This document shows positions 46,534 to 55,143 of a DNA stretch of 64,000 nt, in pieces. Under the pieces are notes generated by a model. It did not search any database. It was not told the DNA's origin and saw only the letters and a list, made by a program, of their open reading frames with translations. The translations under genes were made by a program, and so were the position numbers. This DNA comes from Streptomyces sp. NRRL S-244 (GTDB lineage Bacteria; Actinomycetota; Actinomycetes; Streptomycetales; Streptomycetaceae), in NCBI RefSeq assembly GCF_000717915.1, contig NZ_JOCX01000034.1:1-64000 (forward strand). Reading direction: 5' to 3'. Numbering within the stretch: position 1 is the stretch's first letter; each line of letters starts with the position of its first letter.

Positions 46534-47445
46534 TCAAAAAACGGACAGGCCGGTCAGCGTCGTGAAGCGGTCCAGGGCGGCCACGCCCGCAACGGAGTTG
46601 CCGTGGAGGTCCAGGCCCGGGGACCAGACGGCCAGCGTGCACACGCCCGGGACCACCGCCACGATCCCGCCGCCCACGCCGCTCTTGCCGGGGAGGCCGA
46701 CGCGGTACGCGAACTCGCCTGCCGCGTCGTACGTCCCACAGGTCAGCATCACCGCGTTGACCTGCTTGGCCTCGCTGCGCGTCAGCAGCCGCGAGCCGTC
46801 GGCCCGCAGCCCGTGCCGGGCCAGGAACAGCGCCGCCCGCGCCAGATCGGCACAGGTCATCTCGATCGAGCACTGCCAGAAGTAGTGGTCCAGCAGCGCC
46901 GGCACGGGGTTGTCGATGTTCCCGTACGAGGCCATGAAGTGCGCCAGCGCGGCGTTGCGGTCGCCGTGCTCGTGCTCCGAGGCCGCCACCTCCGCGTCGA
47001 AGCCGAGCTCCGGGTTCCCGCTCTCCTCCTGGAGGAACTTCAGCAGCTCGCTGCTCGCGTCGCCCGTCAGCGTCTGCAGCCGGTCCGTGACCACCAGCGC
47101 ACCCGCGTTGATGAACGGATTGCGCGGAACGCCGTTCTCGTACTCCAGCTGCACCAGGGAGTTGAACGGGTTGCCCGACGGCTCCCGCCCGACCCGCTCC
47201 CACAGGCTGTCGCCGCCCTCGGCCAGCGCCAGGGCCAGCGCGAAGACCTTGGTGATCGACTGGGCCGAGAACGGAACCTGCCAGTCCCCCACCCCGAAGA
47301 CGTTCCCGTCCAGATCGGCGACGGCCATCCCGAACTGCCCCGGATCCACGGACGCGAGCGCCGGGATGTACTCGGCCGGCGTGCCGCTGCCCACCAGGGG
47401 GGCGACGTCCGCCGCTATCTGCCCCAGGAGGGCCTGGTAGTCCAC
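46534..47445 (-). CDS. glsA: Glutaminase A-type
   Basis: Beta-lactamase-fold glutaminase of 303 residues: glutamine to glutamate and ammonia. Ser and Lys of FSAQSITKVFALALAL are catalytic; NPFINAGALVVTDRL and GNIDNPVPALLDHYFWQCSI are family motifs. GTG 47445 starts 27 bases after the menG stop, so the two may share a transcript. No C-terminal STAS or ankyrin extension is present. Confidence 0.93.
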   Translation of the reverse strand: MDYQALLGQIAADVAPLVGSGTPAEYIPALASVDPGQFGMAVADLDGNVFGVGDWQVPFSAQSITKVFALALALAEGGDSLWERVGREPSGNPFNSLVQLEYENGVPRNPFINAGALVVTDRLQTLTGDASSELLKFLQEESGNPELGFDAEVAASEHEHGDRNAALAHFMASYGNIDNPVPALLDHYFWQCSIEMTCADLARAALFLARHGLRADGSRLLTRSEAKQVNAVMLTCGTYDAAGEFAYRVGLPGKSGVGGGIVAVVPGVCTLAVWSPGLDLHGNSVAGVAALDRFTTLTGLSVF

Positions 47446-47472
47446 TGCGCCCTGCCCGCTGCCCGTTGCCCG

Positions 47473-48168
47473 CTACGCCGTCTTGACGCCGCGGTGCAGC
47501 GCCACGATGCCGCCGCTCAGGTTCCGCCACGCCACCTTCGACCAGCCGGCCTTCTGGAGCAGCGCGGCCAGCGCCGGCTGGTCCGGCCACTCGCGGATCG
47601 ACTCGGCGAGGTACACGTACGCGTCGGGGTTGGAGGAGACCGCGCGGGCCACCGGCGGCAGGGCGCGCATCAGGTACTCCATGTACACGGTCCGGAAGGG
47701 GGCCCAGGTGGGCTGCGAGAACTCGCAGATCACGACCTGCCCGCCCGGCTTGGTCACCCGGTACAGCTCCCGCAGCGCCGCGTCCGTGTCCTGCACGTTG
47801 CGCAGCCCGAAGGAGATCGTCACCGTGTCGAAGACGTCGTCCTTGAACGGCAGCTTCGTCGCGTCGCCCGCGGTCAGCGGCAGCCAGGAGTGCCGCTTCT
47901 TGCCCTCGCGGAGCATCCCGAGCGAGAAGTCGCAGGGGACGACGTACGCGCCCGTCGCGGCGAACGGCAGCGAGGAGGTCGCGGTTCCGGCGGCCAGGTC
48001 CAGCACCTTGTGCCCGGGGCGCGCACCGACCGCCTTGGCGACCTCCTTGCGCCACAGGCGGGCCTGCCCGAGGGAGAGGACGTCGTTGGTGAGATCGTAG
48101 TTCGCCGCCACACCGTCGAACATGGAGGCGACTTCGTGCGGCTGCTTGTCCAGGGAAGCGCGGGTCAC
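47473..48168 (-). CDS. menG: Demethylmenaquinone methyltransferase
   Basis: SAM-dependent C-methylation of demethylmenaquinone, the final step of menaquinone synthesis. The 231-residue protein has [20 protein letters not shown], motif [15 protein letters not shown], and [19 protein letters not shown], diagnostic of UbiE/MenG. GTG 48168 is preferred to the upstream frame (to 48258), which lacks family residues. It diverges from the DUF3152 gene. Confidence 0.94.
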   Translation of the reverse strand: MTRASLDKQPHEVASMFDGVAANYDLTNDVLSLGQARLWRKEVAKAVGARPGHKVLDLAAGTATSSLPFAATGAYVVPCDFSLGMLREGKKRHSWLPLTAGDATKLPFKDDVFDTVTISFGLRNVQDTDAALRELYRVTKPGGQVVICEFSQPTWAPFRTVYMEYLMRALPPVARAVSSNPDAYVYLAESIREWPDQPALAALLQKAGWSKVAWRNLSGGIVALHRGVKTA

Positions 48169-48310
48169 TGGCGTTGGCCCCTCAGGTGCGGTGCGGTACG
48201 GGTGGGCGGATACCGGGCCATTCTCGCAGGCGGCCCCGGGCCCCGCCGCCGGGGGCACAACTGGCCCGATGGACAGTTACGCGGAGCCCGCGCGTCCGCG
48301 TTGACTGGCG

Positions 48311-48334
48311 GGTATGGCCTGAACCAGGCCTACC
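48311..48334. promoter_or_regulatory. Inverted repeat upstream of the DUF3152 gene
   Basis: GGTATGGCCT and AGGCCTACC pair around a GAACC loop with a single bulged T, 33 bases before the start codon; a TTGACT box (48301-48306) lies just upstream. It could be an operator at a promoter; support is weak. Confidence 0.3.
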
Positions 48335-48367
48335 GAAACACGATATTCACGAACAAAGGGCTCCACG

Positions 48368-49297
48368 ATGCCGGCAGGCAAACCCACCGGTCACGGTCAA
48401 CGGTCCCGCCTCGGCCCCCGCGCCCAGCGGCGGGCCGAGCGGCGCAAGCGGCTCCACCGCACGCTCCTCGGAACGGCCGCGGTGGTCGCCGTCGCGGCGA
48501 CCGCGTACGCGGTCGTGCCGCTGGACGACGCCTCCTCCGTCTCCGACTCCGTGGCCGCGTCCCCGTCCGGTACGCCCGGGCCCGGTACCTCCGGTACGCC
48601 CGGCCAGGATCCCGCCGCCGCGCCCGCGTCCCCCTCGGCCTCGGCCGGGTCCGCCGAGCCCGGGAAGCCCTCCGCCGACGCCTCGAAGCCGAGCGGCGGT
48701 GCCGGCGGCGGCGCGACCGCCGGCAAGACCCCCCAGTCCGGCCCGGGCACCTTCGCGGCCTCCTCCCACTCGGGTCAGCCGCAGGGCAAGGGGCCCGCCC
48801 GCAAGTGGCGGATCGAGGTCGAGGAGGGAAGCGGGGTCGACGCGAACGCCGCCGCGCAGTCCGTGGAGAAGATCCTCGGGGACCCCCGCGGCTGGATCAA
48901 GGACCCGGCGTACGGCTTCCAGCTCGTCGGGGCCGGCCAGCCGGTGGACTTCACCGTGAAGATCGCCACACCCACGACCACCGACCGGCTGTGCGAGGTG
49001 GTCACCCCCGAGCTCGTCGGCGAGACGAACTGCCGGGCCGGGCACACGGTCGTCGTGAACCTCAAGCGCTGGCTGGAGGGATCTCCGCAGTTCAAGGGGG
49101 CTGTGGAGGAGTACCGGGCGCTGATCGTCAACCACGAGGTGGGCCACGAGCTGGGCCGCGACCACGAGACCTGCCCGGGCCCCGGAAAGCCCGCTCCGGC
49201 GATGATGCAGCAGATCAAGGGGCTGCTCGGCTGCAAGGCCAATGCCTGGCCGTTCGACGGAAATGGAACCTACCTGTCAGGACCACCCGTCCCATAG
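48368..49297 (+). CDS. Exported DUF3152 protein with metzincin-like zinc motif
   Basis: Protein of 309 residues. A basic N-terminus and one membrane helix (about 32-50, TLLGTAAVVAVAATAYAVVP) are followed by a Pro/Ser/Gly-rich linker to residue 140. The folded C-terminal domain (KWRIEVEEGSGVD onward) contains HEVGHELGRDH at 256-266, a complete HExxHxxGxxH zinc site, with a Met pair at 279-280 where metzincins have the Met-turn. It is therefore a probable surface-tethered metalloprotease; no substrate is known. Confidence 0.8.
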   Translation: MPAGKPTGHGQRSRLGPRAQRRAERRKRLHRTLLGTAAVVAVAATAYAVVPLDDASSVSDSVAASPSGTPGPGTSGTPGQDPAAAPASPSASAGSAEPGKPSADASKPSGGAGGGATAGKTPQSGPGTFAASSHSGQPQGKGPARKWRIEVEEGSGVDANAAAQSVEKILGDPRGWIKDPAYGFQLVGAGQPVDFTVKIATPTTTDRLCEVVTPELVGETNCRAGHTVVVNLKRWLEGSPQFKGAVEEYRALIVNHEVGHELGRDHETCPGPGKPAPAMMQQIKGLLGCKANAWPFDGNGTYLSGPPVP

Positions 49298-49347
49298 GGC
49301 AGAGAGCGCGGCCGCCGGCCGCCGGCCAGGGACGAGGAGCGGAAACC

Positions 49348-49659
49348 GTGCGCGTCGTGAACTTCAGCGTCCCTGTGTGGTTCCCACCCCGTACGAGGGA
49401 GAAGGCCCGGCGGGACGAAGTCCAGCTCACCGAGCAGGAGTCGGCCGTGTTCCTGTGCCTGGCGACCGGCGCGTCCAACGCGGAGCTGGCGAGCGAGCTC
49501 CAACTCTCCGTCAGCACGGTCAAGTTCCACGTGCACAACATAAGAGCGAAGCTCGGCGGCATCAGCCGCCTCCAGGCCTGCCTCCTGGCCGCCCTGGCCC
49601 GGGAATCCGCGAGACCCAGGCCGGTCAGCGGCGGCGGTGGAGCAGCCGTCCCCCGATGA
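49348..49659 (+). CDS. Stand-alone LuxR-type HTH regulator
   Basis: Protein of 103 residues consisting almost only of a GerE/LuxR DNA-binding domain (residues 27-85): LTEQESAVFLCLATGASNAE and LQLSVSTVKFHVHNIRAKLG. No receiver or other input domain is present. GTG 49348 follows GAGGAG by eight bases and lies 50 bases after the DUF3152 stop, so the two are probably cotranscribed. Its 3' end overlaps the convergent amidohydrolase-like gene by 35 bases. Confidence 0.82.
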   Translation: MRVVNFSVPVWFPPRTREKARRDEVQLTEQESAVFLCLATGASNAELASELQLSVSTVKFHVHNIRAKLGGISRLQACLLAALARESARPRPVSGGGGAAVPR

Positions 49660-50266
49660 CCGTGGCCACGCAGGTGGTCGCGCCCTGCGCGAGCAGCTCC
49701 GCCGGACCGGCCACGGCGAACACCGCGAAGCGGGCCGGGGCGCCCGCGTCGAGCGCCCCGTGGAAGGCCTCCTCGGCCGACTCCCGCCCGGCGAACGGGT
49801 CCAGCGAGGGTTCCCCGGCCGCGGCCGCGGGCAGGAGCGTCAGCCCCGAGCGGACCACCGCCGTCCGTACCGCCGGGACCGTGAGCCTCCCGGCCACCGC
49901 CACCACCCCGCGGGCCAGCAGCTTCTGCGTGGCCCGCCGGGCGCTGTTGCCCCAGCGGGCCTCGGTCAATTTGAGGGCGTCGAGCGCCTCGGCCTCGCTG
50001 ATCGGGTCGGGCCCGAGCTCGGCGGTCTCGTACGGGTCGTCCGGGTAGTACGTCCGCTCCAGCAGCGCGTCCGCGCCGCGCACCAGCAGCCCCGGCGTCA
50101 GCACCCCGGGCCAGCGCCGGACCCGCGCGTGCGGCCAGGCCGCGGCGAGCTCCTCGTACGGGCCCACCCGGGCGATCCGGTCGCCCTCGACCAGGACCGC
50201 CCCGGCGGGCAGCGGCACGCGGCCGGGCCCGGACAGCAGGACGTCGGCGGTGTGAAGCGTCAGCAC
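49625..50266 (-). CDS. Imidazolonepropionase-like protein lacking the catalytic barrel
   Basis: Protein of 213 residues. The N-terminal composite beta-domain of amidohydrolases is present (TADVLLSGPGRVPL; AVLVEGDRIARVGPYEEL) and the C-terminus returns to it (CVATVIGGRLLHRRR). Where amidohydrolases have PGLVxxHxH it reads PGLLVRGADALL: the metal-binding HxH is gone and the barrel is reduced to about 110 residues. It starts seven bases after the mqnC stop, so it is coexpressed with menaquinone synthesis. Not catalytic as an amidohydrolase; role unknown. Confidence 0.72.
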   Translation of the reverse strand: MLTLHTADVLLSGPGRVPLPAGAVLVEGDRIARVGPYEELAAAWPHARVRRWPGVLTPGLLVRGADALLERTYYPDDPYETAELGPDPISEAEALDALKLTEARWGNSARRATQKLLARGVVAVAGRLTVPAVRTAVVRSGLTLLPAAAAGEPSLDPFAGRESAEEAFHGALDAGAPARFAVFAVAGPAELLAQGATTCVATVIGGRLLHRRR

Positions 50267-50273
50267 GGCCGCG

Positions 50274-51473
50274 TCAGTTCGTGGAGATGAGCTTCAGCTC
50301 GGGGTGCGCCGTACCGCCCTCGATCGCCGTGGACGAGATGTGCGAGACCACGCGGTCGTCGACCGGGTCGTTCGCCGGGTCGTCGTGCACGAGGAGGTGC
50401 TCGTACGTGGTCGCGCGCTGCGCCGGGACGCGGCCCGCCTTGCGGATCAGGTCGATGATCTCCTGGCGGTTCGAGCGGTGCTTCGCACCCGCCGAGGAGA
50501 CGACGTTCTCCTCGAGCATGATCGAGCCGAGGTCGTCCGCGCCGTAGTGCAGCGAGAGCTGGCCCGCCTCCTTGCCGACGGTGAGCCAGGAGCCCTGGAT
50601 GTGGGCGATGTTGTCGAGGAAGAGCCGCGCGATGGCGATCATGCGCAGGTACTCGAAGACCGTCGCCTGGGTCCGGCCCTTGAGGTGGTTGTTCTCGGGC
50701 TGGTACGTGTACGGGATGAAGGCGCGGAAGCCGCCGGTGCGGTCCTGCGTGTCCCGGATCATCGCGATGTGCTCGATGCGCTCGGCGTTGGTCTCGCCGG
50801 TGCCCATCAGCATGGTGGAGGTGGACTCCACTCCCAGCTTGTGGGCGATCTCCATGATCTCCAGCCAGCGCTCGCCGGACTCCTTCAGCGGGGCGATCGC
50901 CTTGCGCGGCCGCTCCGGCAGGAGTTCGGCGCCGGCGCCCGCGAAGGAGTCGAGGCCGGCCGCGTGGATGCGGCGGATGGCCTCCTCGGCCGAGACGCCC
51001 GAGATACGGGCCATGTGGTCGACCTCGGAGGCACCGAGGGAGTGGATGACCAGCTGCGGGAACGCCTTCTTGATGGCGGAGAAGTGCTCCTCGTAGTACT
51101 CCACGCCGTAGTCCGGGTGGTGTCCGCCCTGGAACATGATCTGCGTTCCGCCGAGCTCCACGGTCTCCGCGCAGCGGCGCAGGATGTCGTCGAGGTCGCG
51201 GGACCAGCCCTTCTTGGTGTCCTTCGGGGCTGCGTAGAAGGCGCAGAACTTGCACGCCGTGACGCACACGTTCGTGTAGTTGATGTTGCGCTCGATGATG
51301 TACGTCGCGATGTGCTCGGTGCCGGCGTAGCGGCGGCGGCGCACCGCGTCGGCCGCCTGGCCGAGCGCGTGCAGCGGGGCGTGCCGGTAGAGGTCGAGCG
51401 CCTCTTCCTTGGTGATCCGGCCCCCTGCGGCGGCGCGGTCGAGGACAGACTGGAGAGCGGCCTGGTCGGTCAC
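50274..51473 (-). CDS. mqnC: Cyclic dehypoxanthinyl futalosine synthase
   Basis: Radical SAM enzyme of the futalosine menaquinone route that cyclises dehypoxanthinyl futalosine. The cluster motif CVTACKFC uses Cys70, Cys74 and Cys77 of the 399-residue protein. FQGGHHPDYGVEYYEEHF, LGASEVDHMARISG and the C-terminal HYGADDLGSIMLEENVVSSA are MqnC signatures. GTG 51473 has AAAGGTG eight bases upstream; a further in-frame start at 51500 is less likely. Cotranscribed with the amidohydrolase-like gene. Confidence 0.96.
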   Translation of the reverse strand: MTDQAALQSVLDRAAAGGRITKEEALDLYRHAPLHALGQAADAVRRRRYAGTEHIATYIIERNINYTNVCVTACKFCAFYAAPKDTKKGWSRDLDDILRRCAETVELGGTQIMFQGGHHPDYGVEYYEEHFSAIKKAFPQLVIHSLGASEVDHMARISGVSAEEAIRRIHAAGLDSFAGAGAELLPERPRKAIAPLKESGERWLEIMEIAHKLGVESTSTMLMGTGETNAERIEHIAMIRDTQDRTGGFRAFIPYTYQPENNHLKGRTQATVFEYLRMIAIARLFLDNIAHIQGSWLTVGKEAGQLSLHYGADDLGSIMLEENVVSSAGAKHRSNRQEIIDLIRKAGRVPAQRATTYEHLLVHDDPANDPVDDRVVSHISSTAIEGGTAHPELKLISTN

Positions 51474-51545
51474 CGGTGCGTCACCTTTCGGCGGTGTCAA
51501 GAGGTACGGACCGATCCAGCGTACGCCAGGGCCCGTCGGCGGGTT

Positions 51546-53330
51546 TCAGGGGATGCGGGTCAGGTCGCCTTCGGGGTTTCCGGCCGGGCCGTCGCCCGAC
51601 TTGTAGTGGAGCGTCCCGTTGGCGTTGAGGGTGAAGCGCTCGTCGGCGGACCCGTTGGAGCAGACTCCGGGAGCCGGGTTGGGGCCGCCCGCCGTGTCCA
51701 GGACGAGGGAGCGGTCGGTGGCGGAGGCCAGCTTCCAGTCGCCGCTGCAGTCGGTGCCGAAGATCGGGACGATCGACTTGTCCCGGGCGACGACCTCGCC
51801 GACCTTGCCGGCCTTGATGGTGATCTCGAACTCGCTGGAGACCCCGGCGCGGGCGGTGGTGACCGTCCCCTTCCAGGTGCCCGTCAGCTCCTTGGGGACG
51901 TCGCCCCGGGTGCCGGTCGGAGCCCCCGTCGAGGGCTTGGCGGAGGGGGAGGCCGAGGGGCCGGCCGAGTCCTTCGGGGCCGGGCTGCCGGATGCCGCCG
52001 TCGACGGGGGCGTGGCGGCGGAGTCGCCCGACGCGTGCTGGCCGGCGTCGCCGCCGGTGCCCGGGAGCAGCCCCAGCCCGTACAGCCCGCCGCCGGAGAG
52101 CACGGCCAAGGCGGCCGCTGCCGCGAGGACCAGCGAGCAGCTGAACCGCCGCCCGGCCGCGCTGAAGGTGACCTGGCGCGCCGGGTCGGGGGAGGTCCGC
52201 GGCTGCGGCACCCCGCCCCCGGCGGTCTCGGTGGGGCTGTGCGGAGCATCCGTCGGCGGCGGCCCGTAGGGCCCGTACGAGGGACCCGCCCCGCCGGCGC
52301 CGGACATGGCGGCGCTCCCGTACGAGGGGTCCGGCGCTCCGAAACCGACCGCGGGTCCCCCGTACGAGGAGGCGGTGAACGGCACCGGCCCCGACGGGGA
52401 TTCGGTGACGGGCGCCGCGGAACCCTCGGAGGGGCCCACCGGCGCGGCCTCCAGGTCCAGCAGGGCCATGGCGGCGCGGCTGGCCTCCTCCACCACGGGC
52501 GCGGGAAGCCAGCCGGGGGCGCGCAGGGCGCCGGAGAGCGCCTGCGCGATCTCCGGCGGGGCGGGCCGGTCGGCGGCCGCCTTGGCCAGGCAGGCCGCGA
52601 TCAGCTCGCGCAGCCCGCCGGCCGGGACGGCGTCGAGCTCCGGCGGCTCGTGGACCACCTTGTAGAGGAGGGTCGCCGAGTTGTCCCCGGTGAACGGCGG
52701 CCGCCCGGTCGCCGCGAAGGCCAGCACGGCGCCGAGCGAGAACACGTCGGCGGCCCCGGTGATCCCCTTGCCGAGGATCTGTTCGGGGGACATGTAGCCG
52801 GGGGAGCCGATGGAGACGCCGGTGGAGGTCAGCGAGGCCGTCCCGTCGGTGGCCCGGGCGATCCCGAAGTCGATGAGCCGGGGTCCGTCGAGGGTCAGCA
52901 TCACGTTCGACGGCTTCACGTCCCGGTGGACGAGGCCCAGCCCGTGCACGGCCACCAGCGCCCGGGCCAGGCCTTCGCCGACGGCCCGTACGGAGGCCTC
53001 CGGAAGGGGCCCGTGCGCGGCCACCGCACCGCCGAGCGAGGGGCCCGCCACGTACCCGGTCGCCACCCACGGCACCGCCGCGTCCGGGTCGGCGTCGAGC
53101 ACGGGCGCGGTCCACTCGCCGCCGACCCGGCGCGCGGCCTCGACCTCGCGGCGGAAGCGGGCGCGGAACTCCTCGTCGGAGGCGAAGTGGGGGTGCACGA
53201 TCTTGACGGCGACCGTCCGGCCGCCGGCGCTGCGGCCGAGGTAGACCCGCCCCATGCCACCCGAGCCGAGCCGGCCGAGCAGCCGGTACGCGCCGATGGT
53301 CCGCGGTTCGCCGGCTTCGAGCGGCTGCAT
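51546..53330 (-). CDS. Transmembrane Ser/Thr protein kinase
   Basis: Hanks-type kinase of 594 residues. The kinase domain (about 12-265) is complete: GSGGMGRVYLG, invariant Lys in VAVKIVHPHF, HRDVKPSNVML, DFGIARATDG and GSPGYMSPEQILG. A juxtamembrane region rich in Gly/Pro/Ser/Tyr leads to one helix (CSLVLAAAAALAVLSGGGLY, about 400-420). The external part is an Ala/Ser/Pro linker and a lipocalin-like beta domain (TGTWKGTVTTA; DRSLVLDTAGG) with two cysteines that could pair. No PASTA repeats. ATG 53330 with GAGGGGGA upstream. Confidence 0.9.
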   Translation of the reverse strand: MQPLEAGEPRTIGAYRLLGRLGSGGMGRVYLGRSAGGRTVAVKIVHPHFASDEEFRARFRREVEAARRVGGEWTAPVLDADPDAAVPWVATGYVAGPSLGGAVAAHGPLPEASVRAVGEGLARALVAVHGLGLVHRDVKPSNVMLTLDGPRLIDFGIARATDGTASLTSTGVSIGSPGYMSPEQILGKGITGAADVFSLGAVLAFAATGRPPFTGDNSATLLYKVVHEPPELDAVPAGGLRELIAACLAKAAADRPAPPEIAQALSGALRAPGWLPAPVVEEASRAAMALLDLEAAPVGPSEGSAAPVTESPSGPVPFTASSYGGPAVGFGAPDPSYGSAAMSGAGGAGPSYGPYGPPPTDAPHSPTETAGGGVPQPRTSPDPARQVTFSAAGRRFSCSLVLAAAAALAVLSGGGLYGLGLLPGTGGDAGQHASGDSAATPPSTAASGSPAPKDSAGPSASPSAKPSTGAPTGTRGDVPKELTGTWKGTVTTARAGVSSEFEITIKAGKVGEVVARDKSIVPIFGTDCSGDWKLASATDRSLVLDTAGGPNPAPGVCSNGSADERFTLNANGTLHYKSGDGPAGNPEGDLTRIP

Positions 53331-53651
53331 CGCGTCCCCCTCCCCCGTGGTCCCTGTTGGCGTCGTGCCTGTTGGCGTCGTGCCAGCAGAACCTTAGGGG
53401 CTGATCACGGTGGCGCGCCGGGGGTACGACGGGTTCGCGCGCGCAGGACGTACGCGTCGATCGGGACGAAGCCGATCCCGGCCGGGGCGGCCCCGCACGT
53501 GCGCGGGGACCGCGAATCGGGTTCTCCGCATTCCTGTTCGGTGGTCCGGAAAGCGAAAATAGGGGGAATTCCCGGGAAATGGCGTATACCCCGTGCATAC
53601 CCCGTGACCGGAACCCCGGCTACCGCCCGGTAAACCGATCAGCGGAGGCGA
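53331..53651. other. Intergenic region between mqnA and the kinase gene
   Basis: 321 bases without a gene. It holds a perfect 15-base tandem duplication CTGTTGGCGTCGTGC (53354-53383) just upstream of the kinase, a partial palindrome CCCCGC...GCGGGG (53491-53508) that may end mqnA transcription, and a direct repeat ATACCCCGTG (53586 and 53597). Confidence 0.6.
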
Positions 53652-54524
<873 letters not shown>

Positions 54525-54615
54525 CTAGCCCCCGCGTCTGCGTCAGCCTTCGGGCGGGCCTCAAACGTCCGGGTGACGTGATCTTTCCCTCTGGTCTCCG
54601 CCACAGGGTGCGTGC

Positions 54616-54753
54616 TAGGCTCGTCCGCAAGTTGCAGTTTGGTTTCCCTTGCAGTACGAGGCCTGCGGAGAATGTGACCCGCAGGCTTTTGTAGTTTTCA
54701 GACTTCTTAGCAGGTTCTGGAGCAGGGCGACCCTTTGGCCCATAGGAGGGCTC
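54616..54753 (+). promoter_or_regulatory. Cold-shock gene promoter and long 5' leader
   Basis: A -10-like TAGGCT at 54616-54621 implies a leader of about 125 bases before the start codon. Long structured leaders are typical of cspA-type genes and mediate temperature control of translation. The -35 box is not clear. Confidence 0.45.
54661..54692 (+). promoter_or_regulatory. Terminator-like hairpin in the cold-shock leader
   Basis: GCCTGCGG (54661-54668) pairs with CCGCAGGC (54679-54686) across a ten-base loop and is followed by TTTTGTAGTTTT. It has the form of an intrinsic terminator but lies about 65 bases before the start codon, so it could act as an attenuator. Confidence 0.5.
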
Positions 54754-54957
54754 ATGGCTACCGGAACCGTGAAGTGGTTCAACGCTGAAAAGGGCTTCGG
54801 CTTCATCGCCCAGGACGGCGGCGGCCCGGATGTCTTCGTCCACTACTCCGCGATCAACGCCTCTGGCTTCCGCTCCCTCGAGGAGAACCAGATGGTGAAC
54901 TTCGACGTCACCCAGGGTCCGAAGGGCCCGCAGGCGGAGAACGTCACCCCGGCCTAG
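54754..54957 (+). CDS. CspA-family cold-shock protein
   Basis: RNA-binding OB-fold protein of 67 residues, full length for the family. RNP1 is KGFGFI and RNP2 VFVHYSAI; it opens [14 protein letters not shown] as in Streptomyces ScoF-type proteins. The ribosome site AGGAGGG is four bases before ATG. It would melt RNA structure at low temperature or in stress. A strong terminator follows. Confidence 0.97.
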   Translation: MATGTVKWFNAEKGFGFIAQDGGGPDVFVHYSAINASGFRSLEENQMVNFDVTQGPKGPQAENVTPA

Positions 54958-54998
54958 TCGCCTGGGCCAACCTAATCGCGGTTGGATAGCAGTACCCA

Positions 54999-55042
54999 AG
55001 GAGCCCTGCCTCCTCCGTGCGAGCGGAGGCGGCGGGGCTCCT
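54999..55042 (+). terminator. Terminator after the cold-shock gene
   Basis: AGGAGCCC (54999-55006) pairs with GGGCTCCT (55035-55042), with further internal pairing of CCTCCG and CGGAGG; TTTGTT follows shortly. Confidence 0.8.
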
Positions 55043-55084
55043 GCCTTTGTTCGAGGGCTCACCGGACCGGCCCTGTCCTCCACG

Positions 55085-55128
55085 CGGACCGCCCCGGCCA
55101 CCGTCGACACGGTGACCGGGGCGGTCCG
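55085..55128 (-). terminator. Terminator after the lytic transglycosylase gene
   Basis: CGGACCGCCCCGG (55085-55097) pairs perfectly with CCGGGGCGGTCCG (55116-55128), and CACCGT/ACGGTG pair inside, giving about 19 base pairs around a CGAC loop. It lies 16 bases past the minus-strand stop. Confidence 0.88.
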
Positions 55129-55143
55129 GCGTTTGCGCCGGGC

